Shown in pieces: positions 17,633-25,597 of a DNA stretch of 64,000 nt (position 1 is its first letter; each line of letters begins with the position of its first letter). The notes beneath the pieces were generated by a model. The model was given only the letters and a program-made list of their open reading frames with translations. It had not been told where the DNA came from and ran no database searches. The stretch is from Bradyrhizobium iriomotense (GTDB lineage: Bacteria; Pseudomonadota; Alphaproteobacteria; Rhizobiales; Xanthobacteraceae). Location: positions 124,001-188,000 of the forward strand of contig NZ_JAFCLP010000003.1 of assembly GCF_018129405.1 (NCBI RefSeq), given 5' to 3'. The position numbers were made by a program, and so were the translations under genes.

Positions 17633-18919
17633 CTACTTCGCCTTCGCGCTTTCCTTTGCCTTCGGCTGGCTATCCCGGATCAGCCGGTCGAGATGCATGC
17701 GGATGTGGGCGGCTTCGGCCGACGTGTTGGCCAGCGCAATGGCGCGGTCGAAGGCGACGCGCGCTTCGTCATTGCGGCCGAGCTGCATCAGGAAGGCGCC
17801 GCGCACGCCATAGAAATGAAAGTAGTTGGCAAGTTTCGGCGCCAGCGGCTCGATCAGGTCGAGTGCGGCCTGCGGCCCGCGCACCTTGGCGACCGCGACG
17901 GCGCGGTTGAGCGTCACCACGGGCGAAGGCTGCGCCAGTTCGAGCGCGCCGTAGAGAAGGTCGATCTGGGCCCAGTCGGTCTCCTCCGGCGCCGCTGCGC
18001 GGGCATGGAGCGCGGCGATCGCGGCCTGGATCTGGTACGGCCCGCTGCGGCGATGGCGCATCGCCTTGTCGATCAGCGCCAGCCCCTCCGCGATCATTGT
18101 GCCGTTCCACAGCGAGCGGTCCTGGTCGTCCAGCAGGATCAGCGAGCCGTCCGCGGCAAAGCGCGCGGCGCTGCGTGCATGCTGCAACAGGATGAGCGCG
18201 GTGAGCCCCATGATTTCAGGCTCGCTCGGGAACAGCCGCAGCAGCAGCCGCGCCAGGCGGATCGCCTCCTCACACAGCGGTGTGCGGATCGCCGCGGTGT
18301 CGCCGCTCGCCGAATAGCCCTCGTTGAAGATCAGGTAGATCATCGCCGCGACGCCGGCGAGCCGCTCGGAGCGCTCGATTGCGCCCGGCGTCTCGAACGG
18401 CGTCCCGGCCTCGGCGACCTTCGCCTTGGCGCGCGTGATGCGCTGCTCCATCGCCGCGTCCGAGACCAGGAAGGCGCGGGCGATCTGCTTCACGGTGAGA
18501 CCCGAGACGATGCGCAGCGCCAGCGCGATCTGCTGCGTCGCCGGCAGCTGCGGATGGCAGCAGATGAACATCAGCCGCAAGATGTCGTCGCGATAATGCG
18601 ATCCGTCGAGCCGCTCGGCCAGCGCTCCCTCGGCGTCGTCGAGGTCGGAGATTGCCTGGTCGTCCTCGGGCAGCGGCCGCTGCTTGCGGGTCCGGCGCAC
18701 CTCGTCAATCGCGACGTTGCGGCCGACCATGATCAGCCACGCGGCGGGATCGCGCGGCGGCCCGTTCTGCGGCCAGGTTTTCAGCGCGCGCAGGCAGGCG
18801 TTCTGGAAGGCTTCTTCGGCAATGTCGAGATCGCGGAAATAGCGCAGCAGCGCGCCCACCGCCTGGGGTCGCGCCGAGGTCAGCGCAGTCTCGATCCAGG
18901 CGGTTTCGGTGTCGCTCAC
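17633..18919 (-). CDS. ECF42-type RNA polymerase sigma factor with C-terminal helical extension
   Basis: A 428-residue sigma-70 family factor. Region 2 covers residues about 15-85 (EEAFQNACLRALKTWP, AWLIMVGRNVAIDEVRR). Region 4 covers about 115-165 with the helix-turn-helix LTVKQIARAFLVSDAAMEQRITRAKAKV. The remaining 260 residues form the long TPR-like extension (DUF6596) that marks the ECF42 group. These sigma factors usually have no anti-sigma factor and are encoded beside DGPF/YCII genes, as here. The gene starts with GTG overlapping the YCII stop by 4 bp (GTGA), with GGAGGAA upstream, so translation is coupled. It probably drives its own operon and three other units that share the TGTCGG-N17-CGTCTT promoter. 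The inducing signal is unknown. Confidence 0.93.
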   Translation of the reverse strand: MSDTETAWIETALTSARPQAVGALLRYFRDLDIAEEAFQNACLRALKTWPQNGPPRDPAAWLIMVGRNVAIDEVRRTRKQRPLPEDDQAISDLDDAEGALAERLDGSHYRDDILRLMFICCHPQLPATQQIALALRIVSGLTVKQIARAFLVSDAAMEQRITRAKAKVAEAGTPFETPGAIERSERLAGVAAMIYLIFNEGYSASGDTAAIRTPLCEEAIRLARLLLRLFPSEPEIMGLTALILLQHARSAARFAADGSLILLDDQDRSLWNGTMIAEGLALIDKAMRHRRSGPYQIQAAIAALHARAAAPEETDWAQIDLLYGALELAQPSPVVTLNRAVAVAKVRGPQAALDLIEPLAPKLANYFHFYGVRGAFLMQLGRNDEARVAFDRAIALANTSAEAAHIRMHLDRLIRDSQPKAKESAKAK

Positions 18920-19284
18920 GTCAGGTTTCCTCCGGGCCGGAACACGCCGACGGGACGCACCTCATAGGCGCCGCCCGGATTGGCTGCGCCGAGGTCACGC
19001 GCGACATCGAGCGCGTCGTCGAGGTTCTTGCAGTCGACGATGTAGAAGCCGAGCAACTGTTCCTTGGTCTCGGCATAGGGACCGTCGAGCACCAGCGGCG
19101 GGTCCTCCTTGCGCAAGGTCGCCGCCGCGGTGGTCGGCAAGAGGCGCGCCACCGGCCCGAGCCGGCCCTGCCGAGTGAGCTTCTCCTGCACCACGGCGAG
19201 CTTCTTCATCACGGCCTCGTCCTGCTCCTTGCTCCAGGAGCCGACGAAATCCTCATCGTGATAGCAAAGAATCGCATAAAGCAT
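18916..19284 (-). CDS. YCII/DGPF-domain protein co-transcribed with the ECF42 sigma factor
   Basis: A 122-residue YciI-like protein with the family signature LDGPYAETKEQLLGFYIVD at about residues 64-82. The start has GGAAGGTGG upstream. It is first in the operon and overlaps the sigma gene by 4 bp. Its promoter carries the same ECF-type motif as the three other units, so positive autoregulation of the sigma factor is likely. Genetic linkage with ECF42 is the rule for this family; whether the protein senses or reacts with something is unknown. Confidence 0.92.
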   Translation of the reverse strand: MLYAILCYHDEDFVGSWSKEQDEAVMKKLAVVQEKLTRQGRLGPVARLLPTTAAATLRKEDPPLVLDGPYAETKEQLLGFYIVDCKNLDDALDVARDLGAANPGGAYEVRPVGVFRPGGNLT

Positions 19285-19315
19285 GGGCAGCCACCTTCCC
19301 TGACCTCTTGTTCTG

Positions 19316-19344
19316 AAGACGGTCCAATATGCCCTGCCCCGACA
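19316..19344 (-). promoter_or_regulatory. Putative ECF42 autoregulatory promoter
   Basis: TGTCGG (19344-19339), 17-base spacer, CGTCTT (19321-19316) on the minus strand, 32 bases before the YCII start at 19284. The -35-like hexamer is part of a CCCTGTC/GACAGGG context. Confidence 0.78.
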
Positions 19345-19429
19345 GGGCTGCGGAAAGATTTTGCAAGAAAAATCCGGCAGATCGTGCCAAGGAGGGCCTT
19401 CTCAAGCGGAACCTTATGAGGCACTTCGA

Positions 19430-20395
19430 ATGACCCTGGGCACACTGGCCGTCCTGATCAACAGCACGCAGCAGAACTGGCTGCCGGAACGCTGGAAGGC
19501 CCGGTTCGATTCGGTCTGCGGCGGCCGCCGCGTGGTGCTGCTGCCCGCTCCCGGGCTCGATCCGGCCGAGGTGCACTATGCGGCGGTGTGGAAGCCGGTG
19601 CCGGGCGATCTCGGCTCGTTCCCCAATCTGCGGGCCATCTTCAATCTCGGCGCCGGCGTCGATGCGCTGATGGCCGACAAGAGCCTGCCCGACGTGCCGC
19701 TGGTCCGCGTCGCCGTACCTGACCTCACCAACCGCATGACCGAATATGTCGTGCTGCACGTTCTGATGCACCACCGCCAGGAGCTGTACCTGCGGGACTC
19801 GCAGCGCGCCAAGCGCTGGGAGCCGAAATATCAGTGGCCGGCAAGCGCGGTCACGGTCGGCATGATGGGCCTGGGTACGCTCGGCGCCGATGCGGCCGAC
19901 GTGCTGCGGCGGTTTGGATTCCGTGTCGTCGGCTGGAGCCGCAGCCCGCGCACGATCGAGGGCGTCGAATGCTTCCATGGCGCCGCCGGGATGGACGCCT
20001 TCCTGCGCGCGACAGACATCCTCGTCAGCCTTTTGCCCCTGACTCCGGACACGCACGGCATTCTCAACCGCGACGTCTTCTCCAAGCTCAACCGCAAGGG
20101 CCCGTTCGGTGCACCCGTGCTGATCAACGCCGGCCGCGGCGGCTTGCAGAACGAAGCCGACATTCTGGCCTGTCTCGATGACGGCACGCTCGGCGCCGCC
20201 TCGCTCGACGTCTTCGTGCAGGAGCCGCAGCCGAAGGACAGCCGGTTCTGGACCCATCCCAAGGTGCTGCTGACCCCGCACAACGCCGCCGACACCGACG
20301 CGGAAGCCATCTCGGCCTACGTCGCCGAGCAGATCGCAAGATTCGAGGCGGGCGGAGCGCTGGAGAATGTGGTGGACCGGGTCAGGGGGTATTAG
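19430..20395 (+). CDS. ghrA: Glyoxylate/hydroxypyruvate reductase A-like 2-hydroxyacid dehydrogenase
   Basis: A 321-residue NAD(P)H-dependent D-2-hydroxyacid dehydrogenase, probably reducing glyoxylate or hydroxypyruvate. The nucleotide site GLGTLG lies at about residues 143-148. The basic WSRSPR after strand 2 favours NADPH. The catalytic Arg is in NAGRGG (about 232), the Glu in VFVQEP (about 265) and the His in LTPHNAA (about 283). The ATG at 19430 has GAGG upstream and begins [12 protein letters not shown]. It is divergent from the sigma operon and is followed by a palindromic repeat. Confidence 0.85.
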   Translation: MTLGTLAVLINSTQQNWLPERWKARFDSVCGGRRVVLLPAPGLDPAEVHYAAVWKPVPGDLGSFPNLRAIFNLGAGVDALMADKSLPDVPLVRVAVPDLTNRMTEYVVLHVLMHHRQELYLRDSQRAKRWEPKYQWPASAVTVGMMGLGTLGADAADVLRRFGFRVVGWSRSPRTIEGVECFHGAAGMDAFLRATDILVSLLPLTPDTHGILNRDVFSKLNRKGPFGAPVLINAGRGGLQNEADILACLDDGTLGAASLDVFVQEPQPKDSRFWTHPKVLLTPHNAADTDAEAISAYVAEQIARFEAGGALENVVDRVRGY

Positions 20396-20422
20396 GGCTA
20401 CACGCGGCCGCCACACCCCGGT

Positions 20423-20543
20423 GTCGTCCTGGCGAACGCCAGGACCCATTACCCCAGGGAGCAGTCGTGGTGCGAAGTGGCAACCACGAGTCTTCGCCAA
20501 ACCAGATTCGGTGGCTATGGGTCCTGGCGTTCGCCAGGACGAC
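20423..20543. repeat. Palindromic repeat, copy 1 (upstream of chemoreceptor gene)
   Basis: A 121-bp element with 14-bp terminal inverted repeats, GTCGTCCTGGCGAA and TTCGCCAGGACGAC. A second copy of the same family lies at 22666-22787, on the other side of the chemoreceptor gene. The ends and the CCCATTACCCCA block are nearly identical between copies; the middle differs. Confidence 0.85.
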
Positions 20544-20679
20544 ATCGGAGTTTTTGGCACGCGCCCACCGTTTCACTCGCACCTCCCCCACAACCACCCC
20601 GCTTCCCCGCCCCCGTTCACCCTCTCTTAGCGAGAAGTTGATAGGCGTTCTTAACCAACGCTCAAACAACGAGTCGGAC

Positions 20680-22647
20680 ATGCGGGCGAGCCTCGGCCTC
20701 AGGATGCGGATCACGATTGCGCTGGCGGTGACGGCGGCGGCGACCGCGCTGATCGCGGTGCTCGGCGCGATGTGGATCATCGCTGGGATCATCGACCGCG
20801 CCGACCAGCGCGAGCTGCGCAGCCATTACGATGCCCTGCAATCGCGCATCGCCGAGGAATCGCATCGCGCCGCCGCGATGAGCGCCGTGGTGGCGGCAAT
20901 GCCGGCGACGCAGGAAGCGATGGCGAAGCAGGACCGCGAGGCGCTGGTGCGCCTGTTCGGGCCGGTGTTTGCCGCCATCAAGGCCGACTATGGCGTCGAC
21001 CAGTTCCAGTTCCACGTGCCGCCGGCGACCTCGTTCCTGCGCGTGCACCAGCCCGCCAAATTCGGCGACGACCTCTCCGGCTTCCGCAAGACGGTTCTCG
21101 CCGCCAACCAGGACCGCAAGGTCGTGGTCGGGCTCGAGGGCGGGGTTGCGGGGCTCGGCATCCGCGGCGTGGTGCCGATCGCGCAAGGGACCAAGCATCT
21201 CGGCAGCGTCGAGTTCGGCCTGACCTTCGGCCAGCCCTTCTTCGACGACTTCAGGACCAACCGCCACGTGGATGTCGCCTTCCATCTCGCCGACGGCTCG
21301 GGCTTCAAGCTGTTCGGCGGCACGCTGAAGGGCAAGAGCTTCTTCGACGCGGCCGATTACGGCCGCGCCGCCGGCGGCGACTTCACGGTGCGACGGGCCA
21401 GGCTCGATAGCTCGCCGGTCGCCGCGCTGCTCGGACCGATCAAGGATTTTTCGGGCAAGCCGCTCGGCGCCGTCGAGCTCGTGATGGACAATGCCGATTA
21501 CGAGGCCTCGGCCGACCGCGCCTGGTGGCTTTCGATCGGCATCGCCGCGCTCGGGCTCGTGCTCGCCGCGATCGTCGGCTATCTCATCGCCCGCAGCATC
21601 TCGCGCCCGATCCTGTCGATCACGTCAGTGATGCGCGAGCTCGCGGCCGGACGGCTCGACGTTGACGTTCCCGCCAGCAAGGCGAATGACGAGGTCGGCG
21701 CCATGGTGAAGGCTGTCGCGGTGTTCCGCGACAACGCTGTGAATTTTGCGAAACTCCAGGCCGAGCAGCTCGAAGCCAAGGCGCAGTCCGAAGCGGAGAA
21801 GCGGCGCGCCTTTGCCGCGCTTGCCGACAATTTCGAGGCCAGCATCCGCGACGTCGTCACTACCGTGTCCGCCGCGGCGGTCGAGATGGAGCACACCGCG
21901 CGCTCGATGTCGGCGATCGTCGCGCAGTCGCGCGAGCAGACCCGCACGGTGTCGTCGGCCTCGGCCCTCGCGTCGGAGAACGTGCAGACGGTGGCGGCGG
22001 CCGCGGAAGAATTGTCCTCGTCGATGACCGAGATCAGCCGGCGGCTGGCGCATGCGACCGAGGTGGTCGGCAAGGCCGCCAGCGACGGACGGCAGTCGAA
22101 CGCGCGCGTGCAGAGCCTGGCCGATGCCGCACAGAAGATCGGCGACGTCGTCTCCTTCATCAACGGCATCGCGGGGCAGACCAACCTCTTGGCGCTCAAT
22201 GCGACGATCGAAGCAGCGCGCGCGGGCGAAGCCGGCCGCGGCTTTGCCGTGGTCGCCTCCGAAGTGAAGGCACTCGCGACCCAGACCGCGAAGGCGACCG
22301 AGGAGATCGGCGCGCAGGTAACCGCGGTACAAGGAGAGACCACCGGCGCGGTTGACGGCATCCAGTCGATCTGCACGACGATTCAGCAGGTCGACGAAAT
22401 CTCCGCGGCGATTGCCGCCGCCGTCGGGCAGCAGGGCACGGCAACGCAGGAGATCGCGCAGAACGTCCAGCAGGCCGCCGCCCGCACCGGCGAGGTCTCG
22501 CAGAACATCGCGGGCGTCACCGACGGCATCGCAGCCACGGGCACGGCCGCCGAGGAAGTGCTGGGCTCGGCGATCGAGCTGGCGAAGCAGTCGCAGCGGC
22601 TGCGCGACGAGGTGGATCGGTTCCTGGCGCAGATCCGCGCGGCGTAA
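20680..22647 (+). CDS. Methyl-accepting chemotaxis protein with periplasmic double-Cache-like sensor
   Basis: A 655-residue transmembrane chemoreceptor. The first membrane helix is at about residues 10-33. A periplasmic sensor domain of about 235 residues follows, with double-Cache-like composition ([18 protein letters not shown] before the second helix). The second membrane helix is at about 285-308. A HAMP domain ([23 protein letters not shown]) and the methyl-accepting signalling domain follow, with the conserved hairpin tip [20 protein letters not shown] and [12 protein letters not shown]. The ATG at 20680 is the start that gives a proper N-terminal anchor; no strong ribosome binding site is visible. 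No che genes lie nearby, so it is a solitary receptor. The ligand is unknown. Confidence 0.95.
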   Translation: MRASLGLRMRITIALAVTAAATALIAVLGAMWIIAGIIDRADQRELRSHYDALQSRIAEESHRAAAMSAVVAAMPATQEAMAKQDREALVRLFGPVFAAIKADYGVDQFQFHVPPATSFLRVHQPAKFGDDLSGFRKTVLAANQDRKVVVGLEGGVAGLGIRGVVPIAQGTKHLGSVEFGLTFGQPFFDDFRTNRHVDVAFHLADGSGFKLFGGTLKGKSFFDAADYGRAAGGDFTVRRARLDSSPVAALLGPIKDFSGKPLGAVELVMDNADYEASADRAWWLSIGIAALGLVLAAIVGYLIARSISRPILSITSVMRELAAGRLDVDVPASKANDEVGAMVKAVAVFRDNAVNFAKLQAEQLEAKAQSEAEKRRAFAALADNFEASIRDVVTTVSAAAVEMEHTARSMSAIVAQSREQTRTVSSASALASENVQTVAAAAEELSSSMTEISRRLAHATEVVGKAASDGRQSNARVQSLADAAQKIGDVVSFINGIAGQTNLLALNATIEAARAGEAGRGFAVVASEVKALATQTAKATEEIGAQVTAVQGETTGAVDGIQSICTTIQQVDEISAAIAAAVGQQGTATQEIAQNVQQAAARTGEVSQNIAGVTDGIAATGTAAEEVLGSAIELAKQSQRLRDEVDRFLAQIRAA

Positions 22648-22665
22648 GCGGGGCTGTAAATTGGG

Positions 22666-22787
22666 GTCGTCCTGGCGAAGGCCAGGACCCATTACCCCAA
22701 GGAGAAGTTGCGGCGCGCAGGCGGCAACTCCGAGTCATCGCCAAACTGCATTCGGTGGTTATGGGTCCTGGCTTTCGCCAGGACGAC
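22666..22787. repeat. Palindromic repeat, copy 2 (downstream of chemoreceptor gene)
   Basis: A 122-bp element starting GTCGTCCTGGCGAA and ending TTTCGCCAGGACGAC, of the same family as 20423-20543. It lies between two converging genes, where it could also end transcription from both sides. Confidence 0.85.
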
Positions 22788-22833
22788 GTCGGGGAGATGG
22801 TGTGCGCTACATACTCCCTGCCGTCCCGACAGC

Positions 22834-23520
22834 TCAAGTCTTGGCGCCCGCCCCCACCATCACATCGATCGCGCCCTTCACGATCGCCTCGAGCTCCTTG
22901 CGGGGGACGCGGGCGCGCGAGCGGATGGCGATGGTGTGGACGGTTGCGGAGGCGATCTGCGCCAGCGCGATTGGATCGGCGCTCTCCGGCAACTCGCCTT
23001 TCTCCCTGGCGCGGCGGAAACAACTTGCAAAAGCCTTGTCCAGGCCAGTGAGGCCGTCGAGCACCATGGCGCGGATCTCGGGATCGCCGACGGCCTCGGA
23101 CGCCGCGGTGACGACCGTGAAGCAACCGCGCGGACCGGTGTCGCCGGACAGATAGATGTCCAGCGCGGACGCGTAGATGCGCTCCAGCCGCTGGCGCAGC
23201 GGCATCTCCTGGCGAAAGATCTCGACCATGGCAGCGGCGGCCTCCTCGCGATAGCGCTGATAGCTCTTGATGTAGAGCTCGCGCTTGTCGCCGAAGGCGC
23301 CGTAAAGGCTCGGCCGGTTCATGCCGGTCGCTTCGCTGAGATCGTCGAGCGAGGTGGCCGCAAAACCCTGCTTGCGAAACAGGTCGAGCGCCTTGCCGAG
23401 CGCGATATCAGGCTCGTAGGCGCGGGGACGGCCGCGGCGCTTAGGTTGGCCGCGGCGCTCGGGTTCGCCGCGGCGCTCGGGCTCATTGGAAGCAGCTGGC
23501 GGCTTCGATTTTTGTACCAT
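22834..23520 (-). CDS. TetR family regulator with a repeated basic N-terminal extension
   Basis: A 228-residue repressor. Before the DNA-binding domain there are three tandem six-residue units, ERRGEP-ERRGQP-KRRGRP, encoded by an imperfect 18-bp tandem repeat (about 23425-23490); the last unit resembles an AT-hook-like GRPR core. The helix-turn-helix (residues about 35-80) reads GFAATSLDDLSEATGMNRPSLYGAFGDKRELY, of the AcrR/YcdC type. The C-terminal domain resembles TetR_C_16-like regulators. The start codon lies in a 14-bp inverted repeat whose other arm is near the divergent GST promoter. Control of the GST gene is inferred from this arrangement. Confidence 0.92.
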   Translation of the reverse strand: MVQKSKPPAASNEPERRGEPERRGQPKRRGRPRAYEPDIALGKALDLFRKQGFAATSLDDLSEATGMNRPSLYGAFGDKRELYIKSYQRYREEAAAAMVEIFRQEMPLRQRLERIYASALDIYLSGDTGPRGCFTVVTAASEAVGDPEIRAMVLDGLTGLDKAFASCFRRAREKGELPESADPIALAQIASATVHTIAIRSRARVPRKELEAIVKGAIDVMVGAGAKT

Positions 23521-23573
23521 TTCGCAATTTAATCCTTGACCACGGATATATTATGCAAGATGGTACAAAAATC
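23507..23573. promoter_or_regulatory. Divergent control region with 14-bp inverted repeat (TetR/GST)
   Basis: GATTTTTGTACCAT at 23507-23520 and ATGGTACAAAAATC at 23560-23573 are perfect inverted copies separated by 39 bp. One arm contains the TetR start codon. The other lies about 55 bp before the GST start, next to a TTGACC that could be a -35 element. Paired binding by the TetR protein is a reasonable inference. Confidence 0.6.
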
Positions 23574-23626
23574 AATCTGGCCAGGTTGAGCGACACCCAA
23601 AGAGGAATTGCCCAAGGAGGCTACAG

Positions 23627-24271
23627 ATGGATCTCTATTTCTCGCCGCTCGCCTGTTCGATGGCGACGCGCGTCGCGCTGTATGAAGCCGGAGCCGAGGC
23701 GAACTATCTCGAAGTCGATCCGCCGACCAAGAAGGTGCTGAACGACGGCTCCGACTTCCGTACCGTCAACCCGATCGGCCTCGTGCCGACGCTGCGCACC
23801 GACGAGGGCGTGGTGCTGACCGAGAACGCCGCGATCCTGCAATATGTCGCGGACCGTTTTCCGCAATCCGACCTCGGCACCGCGCAGGGCATCGACCGCA
23901 CGCGCCTGCATCAATGGCTGTGCTTCATCGGCACCGAGCTGCACAAGGGTCTCTTCCTCCCCTTGCTCGACCGCAAGGCGCCGCAGGAAGCCAAGGCCTA
24001 TGTGCTGGAGAAGAACCTGTCGCGGCTCGACTATCTCGACGACTACCTGAAGGGGCGCGAGTTCCTGCTCGACCATTTCAGCGTGGCCGATGCCTACCTC
24101 GTCACGGTCATCAACTGGACTATGGCGACGCCGCCGATCGAGCTTGCGAAATGGCCGAACGTGAAGGCGTATTACGAGCGCCTGCGTCAGCGGCCGTCGG
24201 TCGCAAAGGCGATCGCGGAGGAGTTCGAGCTGTACAAGGTCGAGCTCGCACGGAAGAAGGCGGCGGCCTGA
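23627..24271 (+). CDS. Glutathione S-transferase family protein
   Basis: A 214-residue cytosolic GST. The thioredoxin-like N-domain starts MDLYFSPLACSMATRVAL, with Ser/Cys in the position of the beta-class catalytic cysteine (SPLACS), followed by the cis-Pro region GLVPTLRTDEGVVLTENAAILQYV. The helical C-domain has the DHFSVADAYLVTVINW motif. A strong AAGGAGG ribosome binding site precedes the ATG. It is divergent from the TetR gene and probably repressed by it, which suggests a detoxification role, but the electrophile is unknown. Confidence 0.93.
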   Translation: MDLYFSPLACSMATRVALYEAGAEANYLEVDPPTKKVLNDGSDFRTVNPIGLVPTLRTDEGVVLTENAAILQYVADRFPQSDLGTAQGIDRTRLHQWLCFIGTELHKGLFLPLLDRKAPQEAKAYVLEKNLSRLDYLDDYLKGREFLLDHFSVADAYLVTVINWTMATPPIELAKWPNVKAYYERLRQRPSVAKAIAEEFELYKVELARKKAAA

Positions 24272-24297
24272 GGCCAACGCCGTATGTCGCGCGGCAG

Positions 24298-24334
24298 CGA
24301 CGCCGTCCCGGCTCAGTCGGGACAGGCGTCGTTC
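24298..24334. terminator. Bidirectional hairpin between GST and binding-protein gene
   Basis: A stem of CGACGCC-GTCCCG pairing with CGGGAC-A-GGCGTCG (13 bp with one bulged A) and a 7-base loop lies 27 bp after the GST stop and 16 bp from the stop of the converging gene. Confidence 0.65.
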
Positions 24335-24349
24335 CGTCGCGCAGCTCGA

Positions 24350-25117
24350 CTATCTCGGCGCCTGCAGCACGATCCCATAGCGGCCGTAGATCCGGTCGAT
24401 CGTACCGTCGCTTCGCAGCCGCTCCACTGCTCCGTCGATGGCGTCGCGCAACGCATCGTCCGGACGGATCATGCCGACGGCGACGTTCCAGTTGAGATCG
24501 ACGACGCTCTCGTCGCGATCCAGGATCCGGAGCGCCTTGTCCGGATGCGTCAGATTGAAATAGCTCGCCGCGGTGGGCGTGACGGCGGCGGCATCGATCT
24601 CATGGTTCGACACGGCCTCCAGGCTGTCGCTCTCGAAGCCGAAGGTCGACGTCGGCACCCGTCGTTGACCGATGATCATGGCCGCGATCGATCCGACCTG
24701 CACGCCCACCTTGGTCGCCGCGTTGAGGCTTCCGAACGAGGTGAGCGTGCTGGATGACGGCACCGCGAGCGCGACGCCCGTGCGATAATACGGTTTCGAG
24801 ATCCGCAAGCGGGTTTCGCTCTGCGCTTCGCGGTCGGCGATGACGTCCAGAAGAATGTCGCAGCCGGCGCTGCGCATCTGATACTGCGTGATGATCCAGT
24901 CGAGCCTGAGCGAGACACCGAGCTCGCGTGCCAGCACCTGCCCCAACTCCACTTGAAAGCCGGGCGGATCGCCGGCCTTGCGCGCAAAGGGAAGCGAATT
25001 GGGATGCGCGCACAGCCCGATCACGCCGCTCGAACGGATTGCGTCCAGGGTTCGCGCCGGCGCCGGTCCCGACAGAACGATGGCGGCAGCGACGATGAGC
25101 GGGACAGATGCCTTCAT
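24350..25117 (-). CDS. Periplasmic binding protein, XoxJ/MxaJ-like
   Basis: A 255-residue family-3-type solute-binding-fold protein with an N-terminal signal peptide (residues about 1-22, ending in ARTL). Conserved segments include HPNSLPFARKAGDPPGFQVELGQVLA and VGVQVGSIAAMIIGQRR. It is encoded last after a PQQ dehydrogenase and a cytochrome c, the order dehydrogenase-cytochrome-binding protein found in xoxFGJ and mxaFGJ clusters. There such proteins are thought to help activate the dehydrogenase rather than import a nutrient. No permease or ATPase is adjacent, which supports that view. The assignment is by context. Confidence 0.8.
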   Translation of the reverse strand: MKASVPLIVAAAIVLSGPAPARTLDAIRSSGVIGLCAHPNSLPFARKAGDPPGFQVELGQVLARELGVSLRLDWIITQYQMRSAGCDILLDVIADREAQSETRLRISKPYYRTGVALAVPSSSTLTSFGSLNAATKVGVQVGSIAAMIIGQRRVPTSTFGFESDSLEAVSNHEIDAAAVTPTAASYFNLTHPDKALRILDRDESVVDLNWNVAVGMIRPDDALRDAIDGAVERLRSDGTIDRIYGRYGIVLQAPR

Positions 25118-25169
25118 TCCGCGTTCTCTTCTGGATGGATCGGGCCTTGATGGATCAGGTCCTGGCGAT

Positions 25170-25511
25170 TCAACCCTCGCGCGGTTTCAAGGCGCGGATG
25201 TATTTGACGATCTGGTCGATCTGGGCGTCGGTGAACGCACCGTCGAATGCCGGCATCGCCCCCTGCTTGCCGCGCTTGATGCGGTCGCGAATGAAGTCGT
25301 CGTCGCGCGGCGAGTTCATCAGTTGCGGCCCCTTGCCGGCTGCCCGGCCACCGTCGGAGTGACAAAAGCCGCAAGTCCCCGCGAACACCTGCTCGACCTC
25401 GAGCGTCCCATTCTCGGGCGCGGGCGTGGCGGATTGTGCTCGAGCCATAACAGCGCACAGCAACGAGGCGGCCAGCCCCGCCGCAATCGTTTTCAAATGC
25501 AATCTCAACAC
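25170..25511 (-). CDS. Small periplasmic cytochrome c (XoxG-like electron acceptor)
   Basis: A 113-residue class I cytochrome c. The signal peptide ends at about residue 25 (ARAQ). A single haem-binding motif, CGFCH, lies at about residues 47-51. The probable axial Met is in AMPAF (about 86), and the C-terminal helix (DAQIDQIVKYIRAL) is typical. It lies 86 bp downstream of the PQQ dehydrogenase and 52 bp before the binding-protein gene. It most likely takes electrons from the dehydrogenase and passes them to the respiratory chain. Confidence 0.88.
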   Translation of the reverse strand: MLRLHLKTIAAGLAASLLCAVMARAQSATPAPENGTLEVEQVFAGTCGFCHSDGGRAAGKGPQLMNSPRDDDFIRDRIKRGKQGAMPAFDGAFTDAQIDQIVKYIRALKPREG

Positions 25512-25597
25512 GTCCGCTCCATTCCTGAATCACGCCGCCGCTTCGATCGACCGGGGAGCGGGCTTGCGCCCGCTTCCCGACGAACGTTTACGGCAGA

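Noticed and set aside
17618-18967. Plus-strand reading frame of 449 codons
   Set aside because: It is antisense to the ECF42 sigma gene and shows Arg-rich low-complexity composition.
20396-20679. Chemoreceptor start further upstream inside the repeat
   Set aside because: An in-frame extension of 71 residues would be encoded by the palindromic repeat and has no family character; the start at 20680 places the first membrane helix correctly.
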